Positions 56,419 to 64,000 of a DNA stretch of 64,000 nucleotides are shown piece after piece. The notes under the pieces are model-generated. The model was not told the origin of the DNA. It was given only the letters and a program-made list of their open reading frames with translations, and made no database searches. The position numbers were made by a program, and so were the translations under genes. The DNA is from Deltaproteobacteria bacterium (GTDB lineage Bacteria; Myxococcota; UBA727; VGSZ01). Numbering within the stretch: the first letter of the stretch is position 1; the number at the start of each line of letters is the position of its first letter. The stretch covers positions 583,519-647,518 of the forward strand of contig JACOUT010000009.1 in assembly GCA_016177705.1 (NCBI GenBank). Reading direction: 5' to 3'.

Positions 56419-57081
56419 ATGAACAGCACACCACCAACCCTCGCGCTCGCTCCCCCACCTCTCCTGCTCTTGCTCGCGCTCGGCTGCTCGGACGGCCAGC
56501 TCGCGCAGAGCGCCGTCGACGCCCCCTGCCCGGCCGGCGACCTCGACTGCGAAGCCGCGCCGACCACGGCGCCCCTCGCGGCCGGCGCCAGCCTGGCCCT
56601 CGAGATCCGGCCGGTCATCGTCGGCGGCGTCAGCGCGGCGGTGTCGCTGCGCTCGGGCGACGACGCCGTGCTGGTCGTCGAGGGCGGCCTCTTGCGCGCG
56701 GTCGCCCCCGGCGTGGCCGCCGTGCTCGCGGTCGGTGACGACGGCGCGGTCGTCGACCTGACGCACCTGACCGTGGTGAAAGCCGATCGCCTGACGCTAC
56801 ACCGCGGCGGCGGCGCCGAGCGCGACGAGCGCGCGGTGCCCGACGCCATCCAGGTCTTCCCCGGCGAGGAGTTGAGCCTGTCGTTGCGCGTCTGGAGCGG
56901 CGCCCAGGCACTCGCCGGCGACGTGGAGGAGAGCTGGACCGTCACCGACCCTGCCTTCTTGCTCGTCGACCAGGGCTTCCCCCAGGAGCGCCGCTTGCGC
57001 GCGCCGTCGGCGGGCAGCGCCACGCTCACCATCGACGCCGTCGGCCTGCAGCACACCCTGGCGCTCGAGGTGGTCCAATGA
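56419..57081 (+). CDS. Putative lipoprotein, unknown function
   Basis: The 220-residue protein has a signal peptide with lipobox (LALGC, Cys about 23) and a short Cys-containing linker. One or two Ig-like beta domains follow (about 55-220; repeated VVEGGLLRAVAPGVAAVLAV-type strands resembling Big2-like units). The ATG at 56419 gives the signal peptide. Its stop overlaps the ATG of the next lipoprotein gene (ATGA). Function unknown. Confidence 0.7.
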   Translation: MNSTPPTLALAPPPLLLLLALGCSDGQLAQSAVDAPCPAGDLDCEAAPTTAPLAAGASLALEIRPVIVGGVSAAVSLRSGDDAVLVVEGGLLRAVAPGVAAVLAVGDDGAVVDLTHLTVVKADRLTLHRGGGAERDERAVPDAIQVFPGEELSLSLRVWSGAQALAGDVEESWTVTDPAFLLVDQGFPQERRLRAPSAGSATLTIDAVGLQHTLALEVVQ

Positions 57082-57560
57082 AGCCCGCCAACTCCCCCCT
57101 GCGCCTCGCGGCGCTCGCCGCGCTCGTGGCCCCGCTCGCGCTCGCCTGCTCCGAGACCACCGTCACCGTGCTCACGCAGGCACCGCCTGGGCGCGCGGCC
57201 TTCGTCGACAGCGAGACGCGCACGCTGACCGTCACCCGCGGCGTCGCGGTCGCGCTCGAGTGCACCGCCTGGACCGAGGAGTACTCCGGGCCCTGCCGTG
57301 ATCTCTCTGCCGCGCTCGACAACGAGGCGCTCGCGACCATCCTGCCGGTGCACCTCGACGCGCTGCCGGGCCAAACCGTGCGTTCGAGCGTCGGCACCAC
57401 CGACGAGACCACCGTCGTCGGCCCGGCCGATCGCGCGGGCTTCGTGCTGGTCGCCTCGCAGGCCGGCAGCACCGGCATGACGGTGAGCACGCCGGACGGG
57501 CCCCCCGTCAGCCTTGAGCTCGTCGTGGAAGATCCCCCCGCTCTTCCAGCTGACGAATGA
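57078..57560 (+). CDS. Small putative lipoprotein, unknown function
   Basis: The 160-residue protein has a signal peptide with lipobox (LALAC, Cys about 24) and a small beta domain with two further Cys (ECTAW, PCRDL) that may form a disulfide. It is translated with the upstream lipoprotein gene through a 4-base overlap. Its 3' end overlaps the convergent trmH gene by 53 bases, unusual for two genes with intact ends. Confidence 0.7.
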   Translation: MKPANSPLRLAALAALVAPLALACSETTVTVLTQAPPGRAAFVDSETRTLTVTRGVAVALECTAWTEEYSGPCRDLSAALDNEALATILPVHLDALPGQTVRSSVGTTDETTVVGPADRAGFVLVASQAGSTGMTVSTPDGPPVSLELVVEDPPALPADE

Positions 57561-58248
57561 GCTCGGCGTTCCGGACCGCGCGGCGCAGGTAGAGGTCGGC
57601 GCGTTCGGCGAGCGCGGCGTCCTCGAGATCGCCGCGCTCGCCGGTGGTCGTGAGCAGGCGCCGCCGCCGCGAGGTCACGTCCCAGAGCGCCAGCGCCGCG
57701 CTGACGCTGACGTTGAAGCTCTCGACGAAGCCGGCCATGGGGATGGTGAAGCGCGCGTCGGTGAGCGAGAGCGCGCGCTTCGAGAGCCCGGCGTGCTCGC
57801 TGCCGAACACCAGCGCCACCTTGCCGTCGACCGGCAGCTCGTCGACGGGCACGCAGCCCGGCCCCACGTCGGCGGCCCACAGCGAAAAGCCCTGCGCCGA
57901 CAGGTCGCCCAAGCAGCGCGCGAGCCCCTGGTGGCGCACCACCTCGATCCAGCGCTCGGCACCCTTCGAGATCGCCTTGTTCTTCTCCCACTTGTTCGGC
58001 TGCTCGACGACGTGCAGCTCAGAGAGCCCGAGCCCCTCCGCCGTGCGCAACACCGCTGAGACGTTGTGCGGATCGGAGAGGTTCTCCATCACGACGGTGA
58101 CGGAGGCGAGGCGCCGCTCGAGCACGTCAACGACACGGGCGAGCCGCCGTGGCGTCAGCTCGCGCGCGAGCCGGTGCGCGTGCACCAGCTCGCGCAGGCG
58201 ATGAAGCCGGCTGGGGACGGTCGCCGAGGTGGCGCTTGCGGTGTGCAT
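57508..58248 (-). CDS. trmH: TrmH-type tRNA (guanosine-18 2'-O)-methyltransferase
   Basis: The 246-residue SPOUT methyltransferase has motif 1 ENLSDPHNVSAVLRTAEGLG (about 60-80), motif 2 LVFGSEHAGLS (about 150) and motif 3 FTIPMAGFVESFNVSVSAAL (about 172). The N-terminal RLARVVDVLERR region and the C-terminal basic helix fit TrmH, which modifies Gm18 in the D loop. The ATG at 58248 is chosen; upstream frame is shadow coding. A second SPOUT enzyme, trmL, is at the left end of the window. Confidence 0.9.
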   Translation of the reverse strand: MHTASATSATVPSRLHRLRELVHAHRLARELTPRRLARVVDVLERRLASVTVVMENLSDPHNVSAVLRTAEGLGLSELHVVEQPNKWEKNKAISKGAERWIEVVRHQGLARCLGDLSAQGFSLWAADVGPGCVPVDELPVDGKVALVFGSEHAGLSKRALSLTDARFTIPMAGFVESFNVSVSAALALWDVTSRRRRLLTTTGERGDLEDAALAERADLYLRRAVRNAELIRQLEERGDLPRRAQG

Positions 58249-58393
58249 CCGACGAAGGCGCACATCGGAGCAGGCGCGACGCGATCGGGCAACCGCGTGC
58301 CGCCCGCGCGCGCGCCCGCGTCCGGGACACACCCGCGAAAACATTGGTGGATCACCTCGACGCCCGCCCCCGGAGTCCGGCTACCATGCGCAG

Positions 58394-61300
58394 ATGATGC
58401 GCAGCGGACCCGGCACAGCAGCGCTCGGCATCTCGACCTGGGGCGGCGTCCTCGTCGGCGTGCTCGCGCTCGTCGCCGGCTGCCCTGAGGACGTCGACGC
58501 GCCGATCAGCAACGGCGTGCCGCACACCTTCTTCCCCATCGAGCCCGGCGACATCCACGCGCTCGATCGCGTGGGTGTCGACGGGCCCATCGTGTGCGCC
58601 TCCTGCCACGGTGAGGAGGACGACTTCCGCGACTTCACCTGCATCGGCTGCCACGAGCACCGCCAGAGCGGCCGCGAGCGCGACGGCTCCGAGGGCATGG
58701 ACGCGATCCACGTCGGCCAGGCGAGCTACCTCTACCAGTCGCCGGCCTGCTACCGCTGCCACCCGGCCGGCCGCGGCTCCGACATCTCGCGCGCCGACCA
58801 CGAGGACAAGTTCCCCATCGCGCGCGCCACGCCGCACGGCAACGTGCGCTGCGCCGAGTGTCACCTGCGCGACGACGACCGGAAGGCGGTGACCTGCACG
58901 AGCTGCCATCGCGATGAGAACGACGACGGCAAAGAGGACCACGCGCTCGACGCCATGCTCGCCACGCACGGCCCGGAGATGGCGGACCTCGGCTACGCCT
59001 GGACCTCAGCCAAGTGCCGAGAGTGCCACGCGCGCGCGCAGGTGCCGGGCACGCTCGTGCACACGCCCTTCCCCATCGCGCTCGATCAGACGAACGGCGA
59101 GGATCACGACGACGTCAAGTGCGCCGAGTGCCACCAGAGCAAGGGCGATCGCAAAGACCTCACCTGCACCGGGTGCCACACGCCCACCGAGGACGGCACC
59201 GACACGCTGCACGGCGAGCTGGCCATGTACACGTCGCACGCCGACGGCAACGTGCCCGGCTACGAGTACGCGCCGCGCGCATGCTTCCTGTGCCACAAGA
59301 CCTCGCAGGTGCCGGGCACCTTCGACCACGAGGAGTACTTCCCCATCGGCGACGGCACCGAGCACGACCTCGACACCGTGGTCGACGAGGACCCGGCCGA
59401 CGCGTTCCCGGGCGTGTTGGTGCAGTGTTCGAGCTGCCACGAGGACAACCGCACCGACCAGGTCACGTGCACGACGTGCCACGTGCACACGCAGCCCATC
59501 GCCGACCCGGCGCACGCCAACTTCCCGGACTACGAGTTCGACAGCAAGGCGTGCGTCTTCTGTCACAAGGGCGGCGTGCGCCGCTTCGATCACGCCACCG
59601 CCTCGCCGTTCCCGGTGACGGGCATCGACGACTCGCACCTGCTCGACGACGTCGCCACGCCCGCCGCCGATGGCATGTTGTGCCGCGACTGCCACGCCAG
59701 CACCACTGATCGCAGCGAGATGCGCTGCGCCACCTGCCACGAGCACGAGCAGCCCGCCGTGCTGTTGCAGCACGGCACCGAGATGGCGACCTTCGGCTAC
59801 GCCTGGGAGTCGAACGCCTGCCTCGCCTGTCACCCGACCTCGCAGGTGCCCGGGCTCGTCGACCACGAGCCGGTGTTCCCGCTGTTGCCGCCGTCGGGCG
59901 CGGGCGCCCACCAGGTGCTCGGCTGCGTCGACTGCCACCTCGATCGCCAGAACCGGCGCACCTCGCTCGCCTGCACCACCTGCCACCAGCCGACCTCGCC
60001 CACCGACGCGCGCGAGGTGCACAGCGAGCCGCGCCTCGGCGAGGTGCACGGCGACTTCCCCGAGTACATCTGGTCGCCGCAGAGCTGCATCGCGTGCCAC
60101 GCCGATGGCACCGCGGCCGGCGCCATCGCCAACCTCGACCACATCTGGTTCCCCGTCGACACCGGCGACACGCACGCGCTCGCCACCAAGGGCGGCACCA
60201 AGGTGTGCGCCGACTGCCACGGCGATCCCGCCAACTACGCGGTCGCCGCCATCACCTGCCTCGGCTGCCACGAGCAGACGGACGACGGCGCCGGGCTGCG
60301 CGACACGCACGGCCAGCCGCGCCTCGACGAGCTGCACGCGCCGGTCGACGGCTACGTCTACGACGGCCCGAGCTGCCTCGAGTGCCACCCAAACGGCGAG
60401 GCCACCGGCAACTTCGTGCACACGCGCTTCCCCATCGCCACCGGCACCGCGCACCAGACCTCGACGTGCACGCAGTGCCACGACGCCGCCAAGCCAAAGA
60501 ACGACCTGACCGGCCTGTTGTGCGCCGAGTGCCACCGCACCGACGTCAACCTGAACCCGACCGTCACCCAGATCCACGGCGGCCTGCCCGGCTTCGTCGA
60601 CGCGTCACCGTCGTGTTACGGCTGCCACCCGAACGCCGACCCGTCGCCGCCGTTCGACCACGAGCCGTTCTTCCCCATCCTCGCCGGCAGCGCGCATGGC
60701 GCCACCGCGTGCACCGGCTGCCACATCAACCCGAACAACCGGCAGAACGTCACCTGCACCGGCTGCCACACCGACCAAAACGGCGACGGGCTCGACGACC
60801 ACGACGCCTCGGCGATGCTCGCCTCCCACGGCCCCGAGATGTCCGCCTTCGGCTATCAGTGGACCAGCACCGCGTGCCGCACCTGCCATGCGCGTGCGCA
60901 GGTGCCGGGCATCATCGACCACGAGCCCGCCTTCCCCATCGCCACCGGCGAGGTGCATGCGGGCACCTCGTGCGCGCAGTGCCACACCGCCAAGCAGCAG
61001 CGCTCGCAGCTCGCGTGTACGGGCTGCCACGCCATGGTCGACGACGGCACCGGCGCGCGCGAGGTGCACGGCCAGCCGCGCATGTTCGAGCGCCACCTCG
61101 GCGGCACGGTGCCCGGCTACACCTGGGATCCACAGGCCTGCTTCGGCTGCCACCAACAGTCGCAGGTGCCGGGCGTGATGGACCACGAGCGCTTCTTCCC
61201 CATCGCCGCCGGCACCATGCACCCGCTCGGCACCGACATCGACACGCCGCCCGTCACGGTGGCGTGTAACACCTGCCACGCCAACCCGGACGACGCGACG

Positions 61301-63073
61301 GACATCAGCTGCACCGGCTGTCACGCGCACGAGCAGGCGACGCTCGCGCCCACGCACGATCTGTTCCCCGACTACCTCTGGGACAGCGCCTCCTGCACCT
61401 TCTGCCACCAAGGAGGCCAGAAGAACCTGGCGCACCCGTTCTTCCCCGTCGAGCCGACCGACCGCCACGCCAAAGACAACCCCGTCACACCAGCGGTCGA
61501 CGGCATCACGTGCAGCCAGTGTCACGCGAGCCAGACCAACCGCACGCTGCTCGCGTGCACGAGCTGCCACACCTCGACGCAGGCGACCGCCGATCACGGC
61601 GCCGCCATGTCGCGCTACGGCTACCGCTACGACTCGGGCGCGTGCTTCTCATGTCACGCCACCGCGCAGGTGCCGGGCGTGTTCGATCACGATCCCATCT
61701 ACCTGCTGTCACCGCCGTCGGGAGCTGGGCGCCACGCAGCGCTGTTGTGCGTCGACTGCCACGCCAGCAAGGCCGACCGCGCGGGCTCGCTCATCTGCAC
61801 CTCGTGTCACCTGCCGACCAGCGCCACCGACACGCGCGAGGTGCACAGCCAGGCCCGCCTCGGCGAGGTGCACAACGGCTTCCCCGGCTACGCGTGGACG
61901 CCGCGCATCTGCATCGGCTGCCACAGCGACGGCACCGCCGCGAGCGCGGCCATGAGCCTGAATCACATCTGGTTCCCGACCACGGCTGGTCTGACGCACG
62001 CCGTGGTGACGTCGAGCAACCCCGGCGGGCTCGCCTGCGCCGACTGCCACACCACCGCCGACTACGCGGCGTTCGATTGCCTCACCTGCCACCGCACCGT
62101 CACCGATCCAGGGCAGCCCTCGCGCGAGGTGCACAGCCAGGCGCGGCTCGACCTCAGGCACCAAGGTGTCGGTAGCTACGTCTACGCCTCGCCCGACTGT
62201 TACGCCTGCCACCCCAACGGCGAGCCCACCGGCACCTTCGACCATACGGGCTTCCCGGTCGCTGCCGGCAGCGCGCACACGGGCATCGCCTGCGCCGACT
62301 GCCACGATGCGGCGCGCGCCAAGACCGACCTCGCCGGGCTCTACTGCGCTCAATGTCACGCCACCGAGAACACCAACCCGACCATCGCGCAGATCCACAA
62401 CGGCGTGCCGAACTTCGCCAACACCTCGCCCGACTGCTACGGCTGCCACCCGAACGCCGAGCCTGTCGGGCCGATGGACCACACCGCCTACTTCCCCATC
62501 GCCGCCGGCAGCATGCATGCCTCGGCGGCCTACATGGCGAAGGTCGGCGCCACGCAGACCTCATGCTCGGCGTGCCACGCCAGCCGCACCGATCGCGCGA
62601 ACGAGCTGTGCGCAACGTGCCACGCGAGCGTTACCCCCATCCCGACGTCGGCGCACACCTCGGTGCGCGGCTTCTCCAACACCTCGCCGCTGTGCAAGGC
62701 GTGCCACGCCGAGGCGACCGTCAAACGGCTCACGACGCACCCGCGACGCGGCCTCGGCGGCGTCTCCGGCGAGCGCGGGCCCTCCGGCAACGGGAGTTGG
62801 ACCAACCACCACAGCTCGACCTGTCAGAACTGCCACATCGACGAGGCCGCCTGCCTCGCCACTGCCACCTGCTACAACGACGGCACCGGCGGGCAGCCAA
62901 ACCCGCAAGCGCGCGCCGCCTACCGCACCGACAAGACGTGGGCCTACGACTTCAAGAAGAGCGGCTGCCTTGGCTGCCACAAGCACAAGAAGAGCTCTGA
63001 GGACAGCCGCCACTTGGGCCAGGTCAACGGCTACATCTCGTACGGAAACCCGAAGTGCAAGTTCTGCCACTGA
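58394..63073 (+). CDS. Giant 51-haem lipoprotein cytochrome c
   Basis: The 1559-residue protein has a signal peptide with lipobox (LVAGC, Cys30) and then 51 CXXCH haem c motifs by direct count, the last at the very C-terminus (CKFCH). Between motifs, PFPI- and HxPG-type spacers recur, with extra His that may be distal ligands. It is most likely exported to the outer membrane surface and would conduct electrons. Motifs 3-23 and 24-44 are a tandem duplication. The ATG at 58394 gives the signal. No c-type maturation genes are in the window. Confidence 0.93.
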   Translation: MMRSGPGTAALGISTWGGVLVGVLALVAGCPEDVDAPISNGVPHTFFPIEPGDIHALDRVGVDGPIVCASCHGEEDDFRDFTCIGCHEHRQSGRERDGSEGMDAIHVGQASYLYQSPACYRCHPAGRGSDISRADHEDKFPIARATPHGNVRCAECHLRDDDRKAVTCTSCHRDENDDGKEDHALDAMLATHGPEMADLGYAWTSAKCRECHARAQVPGTLVHTPFPIALDQTNGEDHDDVKCAECHQSKGDRKDLTCTGCHTPTEDGTDTLHGELAMYTSHADGNVPGYEYAPRACFLCHKTSQVPGTFDHEEYFPIGDGTEHDLDTVVDEDPADAFPGVLVQCSSCHEDNRTDQVTCTTCHVHTQPIADPAHANFPDYEFDSKACVFCHKGGVRRFDHATASPFPVTGIDDSHLLDDVATPAADGMLCRDCHASTTDRSEMRCATCHEHEQPAVLLQHGTEMATFGYAWESNACLACHPTSQVPGLVDHEPVFPLLPPSGAGAHQVLGCVDCHLDRQNRRTSLACTTCHQPTSPTDAREVHSEPRLGEVHGDFPEYIWSPQSCIACHADGTAAGAIANLDHIWFPVDTGDTHALATKGGTKVCADCHGDPANYAVAAITCLGCHEQTDDGAGLRDTHGQPRLDELHAPVDGYVYDGPSCLECHPNGEATGNFVHTRFPIATGTAHQTSTCTQCHDAAKPKNDLTGLLCAECHRTDVNLNPTVTQIHGGLPGFVDASPSCYGCHPNADPSPPFDHEPFFPILAGSAHGATACTGCHINPNNRQNVTCTGCHTDQNGDGLDDHDASAMLASHGPEMSAFGYQWTSTACRTCHARAQVPGIIDHEPAFPIATGEVHAGTSCAQCHTAKQQRSQLACTGCHAMVDDGTGAREVHGQPRMFERHLGGTVPGYTWDPQACFGCHQQSQVPGVMDHERFFPIAAGTMHPLGTDIDTPPVTVACNTCHANPDDATDISCTGCHAHEQATLAPTHDLFPDYLWDSASCTFCHQGGQKNLAHPFFPVEPTDRHAKDNPVTPAVDGITCSQCHASQTNRTLLACTSCHTSTQATADHGAAMSRYGYRYDSGACFSCHATAQVPGVFDHDPIYLLSPPSGAGRHAALLCVDCHASKADRAGSLICTSCHLPTSATDTREVHSQARLGEVHNGFPGYAWTPRICIGCHSDGTAASAAMSLNHIWFPTTAGLTHAVVTSSNPGGLACADCHTTADYAAFDCLTCHRTVTDPGQPSREVHSQARLDLRHQGVGSYVYASPDCYACHPNGEPTGTFDHTGFPVAAGSAHTGIACADCHDAARAKTDLAGLYCAQCHATENTNPTIAQIHNGVPNFANTSPDCYGCHPNAEPVGPMDHTAYFPIAAGSMHASAAYMAKVGATQTSCSACHASRTDRANELCATCHASVTPIPTSAHTSVRGFSNTSPLCKACHAEATVKRLTTHPRRGLGGVSGERGPSGNGSWTNHHSSTCQNCHIDEAACLATATCYNDGTGGQPNPQARAAYRTDKTWAYDFKKSGCLGCHKHKKSSEDSRHLGQVNGYISYGNPKCKFCH
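58748..60613 (+). repeat. First copy of the 21-haem block within the giant cytochrome
   Basis: Haem motifs 3-23 (residues about 119-740) align one for one with motifs 24-44. Shared landmarks include GPEMADLGYAW-type segments, RAQVPG, LLPPSGAG and PDYEFDS-like spacers. A third partial block follows the second. Confidence 0.88.
60614..62434 (+). repeat. Second copy of the 21-haem block within the giant cytochrome
   Basis: Haem motifs 24-44 (residues about 741-1347) align with motifs 3-23: CYGCH with CYRCH, GPEMSAFGYQW with GPEMADLGYAW, and so on through CAQCH with CAECH. A third partial repeat starts at 62435 (CYGCHPNAEP). Confidence 0.88.
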
Positions 63074-63081
63074 GCGATCGT

Positions 63082-63783
63082 GTGCGTGCCGCCGCGCTGC
63101 TGCTGTCCTTGGTCGGCGCCGTGCTCGGCGGCGGCTGTGTCCCGCCCGAGGAGCGCCCAAGCGAGGGTGAGGGCGAAGGCGAGGGTGAGGGCGAAGGCGA
63201 GGGTGAGGGCGAGGGTGAGGGTGAGGGTGAGGGCGACGGCCTGCTCGACGACGGAGCGAGTTGTCGGGCCGCGGCCGAGTGCAGGAGCGCCTTCTGCTCG
63301 ACGGGCTGCGCGAGCGGCGACGGCTGCGACACCGAGGCGCGCACGTGCGCGGCAACCGGTCTCGGCGCCTTCGGCGATCCCTGCGACGACGTCGTCACGG
63401 GCGCGCAATGCGCGTCGGGCGTGTGCAGCGCGCTCACGCAGGCCTGCGCCGATTGCTCCGCCACCTCACCGTGCGCCGACGCCGCCCGCACCTGCGTCAA
63501 GCTGCGCGACGAGAGCGAGCGCTGCCTGGCGCCCGCCGTTGCCGGCGAGGAGTGCTTCTACGCCAACGACCACGGCGAGAGCCTGAGCCGCGCCTGCGCG
63601 GCGGGCCTCGAGTGCGGGCGCGTCGCCGCGCCGAGCGCCACCGAGGCGAGCGCCGCCTGCGTGGCGCCCGCCGCCCAGGGTGGCGCCTGCGACGACTTCT
63701 CGGGCTGGCAGTTTCCGCCCGAGGACGGCTGCGCTGACGGCCTCGCGTGCGATCCGACCACCGCCACCTGCCAGCCCGGCTGA
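63082..63783 (+). CDS. (Glu-Gly)n Cys-rich lipoprotein downstream of the cytochrome
   Basis: The 233-residue protein (GTG at 63082; a GTG at 63055 overlapping the cytochrome gene is an alternative) has a signal peptide with lipobox (LGGGC, Cys about 19). About 12 Glu-Gly dipeptides follow, then about 20 Cys in spaced pairs (CRAAAEC, CSTGCASGDGC, CADCSATSPC), likely small disulfide modules. It starts 8 bases after the cytochrome stop, so the two are probably cotranscribed; it could help assemble or anchor the cytochrome. No known domain. Confidence 0.75.
   Translation: MRAAALLLSLVGAVLGGGCVPPEERPSEGEGEGEGEGEGEGEGEGEGEGEGDGLLDDGASCRAAAECRSAFCSTGCASGDGCDTEARTCAATGLGAFGDPCDDVVTGAQCASGVCSALTQACADCSATSPCADAARTCVKLRDESERCLAPAVAGEECFYANDHGESLSRACAAGLECGRVAAPSATEASAACVAPAAQGGACDDFSGWQFPPEDGCADGLACDPTTATCQPG
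63163..63234 (+). repeat. Hexanucleotide-type repeat encoding (Glu-Gly)12
   Basis: About 72 bases of GAGGGT/GAGGGC/GAAGGC units lie in the lipoprotein gene that follows the cytochrome, with regular third-base alternation. Confidence 0.8.
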
Positions 63784-63843
63784 CGCTGTCGGCTCCTCCG
63801 ACGCACGTGCCAGTCCGTCGCCATTGGCGTAGGAGGAGCGTCG

Positions 63844-64000
63844 ATGATCGAGCGCGAGATCACGCTGTCGCTGCCAAACTGCGCCGACACCTCGGCGACG
63901 GCGACGGTGGTCGAACGATCGCTGGCGGCGCGGCTCGTGCGCGCGGGGGTCGCGCTCGTGAGCCTGTGGGGCGCGGCGGCGGTCTGCGTCTTCGTTCCCC
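63844..64000 (+). CDS. Start of an unknown protein with a possible membrane segment (truncated by window)
   Basis: The ATG at 63844 is preceded by AGGAGGAGCG, a strong ribosome site, and the frame is open to the window edge (52 residues). The N-terminus is IEREITLSLPNCADT. A hydrophobic segment (LVSLWGAAAVCVFV) begins near residue 36. The 3' part is outside the window, so no family can be named. Confidence 0.6.
   Translation, partial: MIEREITLSLPNCADTSATATVVERSLAARLVRAGVALVSLWGAAAVCVFVP

Noticed and set aside
59006..60577. 523-residue minus-strand frame inside the cytochrome gene
   Set aside because: Antisense of regularly repeated CXXCH coding; Val/Ala/Arg-biased with no domain.

Overview
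The window is about 70% G+C, densely coded, and looks like chromosomal DNA of a deltaproteobacterial or Myxococcota-type Gram-negative bacterium. The clues are many lipoproteins with low-complexity Asp-Ala-Gly or (Glu-Gly)n spacers, an FHA-GGDEF protein, a lamin-tail surface protein with a MYXO-CTERM-like tail, frequent GTG starts, and 4-base stop/start overlaps (ATGA or GTGA) inside operons. The genus cannot be fixed from sequence alone. About 64 protein genes and one tRNA-Pro(GGG) are supported. No rRNA, phage genes, transposase gene or CRISPR array is present.

Layout. 1-2.8 kb: the end of an unknown gene, trmL, and two lipoprotein genes, the second bracketed by inverted copies of a palindromic repeat. 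2.8-8.2 kb: ndk-gltX, a PEGA lipoprotein, an RluA-type pseudouridine synthase, a zinc aminopeptidase and a membrane protein, all leftward. 8.2-12.5 kb: sucC and sucD with a small gene between them, a FHA-GGDEF protein and a metallophosphoesterase. 12.5-17.6 kb: a lamin-tail surface protein, lipA with a coupled lipoprotein gene, a double zinc-ribbon protein, a DUF2505-like protein and an ArsR-type regulator. 17.7-24.7 kb: metG, an SDR dehydrogenase and an acetyl-CoA synthetase rightward, then apt, an NlpD-like lipoprotein and tRNA-Pro leftward. 24.7-29.3 kb: a five-gene pyrimidine operon, pyrR-pyrB-pyrC'-carA-deoxynucleoside kinase, every junction overlapping by 4 bases. The PyrC lacks catalytic metal ligands and is probably structural. 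29.3-38.2 kb: a (Glu-Gly)n lipoprotein, a CysQ-like phosphatase, pdxJ, maf, psuG, a kelch-type lipoprotein and an M50 site-2 protease.

38.1-40.75 kb is an accessory island. It starts at a duplicated 3' end of the M50 gene, is bounded by inverted 144-base palindromic repeats, and carries a ClpS-like adaptor gene plus three small unknown genes. 40.75-51.5 kb: a cysteine-poor radical-SAM-like protein, an AI-2E family permease, TPR proteins, a (Glu-Gly)n fibrinogen-like lipoprotein, a peptidoglycan amidase and smc. 51.5-51.9 kb is a second, unrelated 379-base palindromic element. 52-58.2 kb: an AraC regulator, a dockerin-bearing M1-like peptidase coupled to a cohesin-like lipoprotein, a possible class 1 isoprenoid-type protein, two lipoproteins and trmH. 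58.4-63.1 kb encodes one giant lipoprotein cytochrome with 51 CXXCH haem motifs, built from a tandemly duplicated 21-haem block and followed by a third (Glu-Gly)n lipoprotein.

Themes. Housekeeping genes (translation, TCA cycle, lipoate, pyrimidine and B6 synthesis, chromosome condensation) alternate with cell-surface genes. The strongest candidates for undescribed biology are the 51-haem cytochrome and its neighbour, the cohesin/dockerin pair, the palindromic repeat family with covarying arms, and the repeat-bounded ClpS island.
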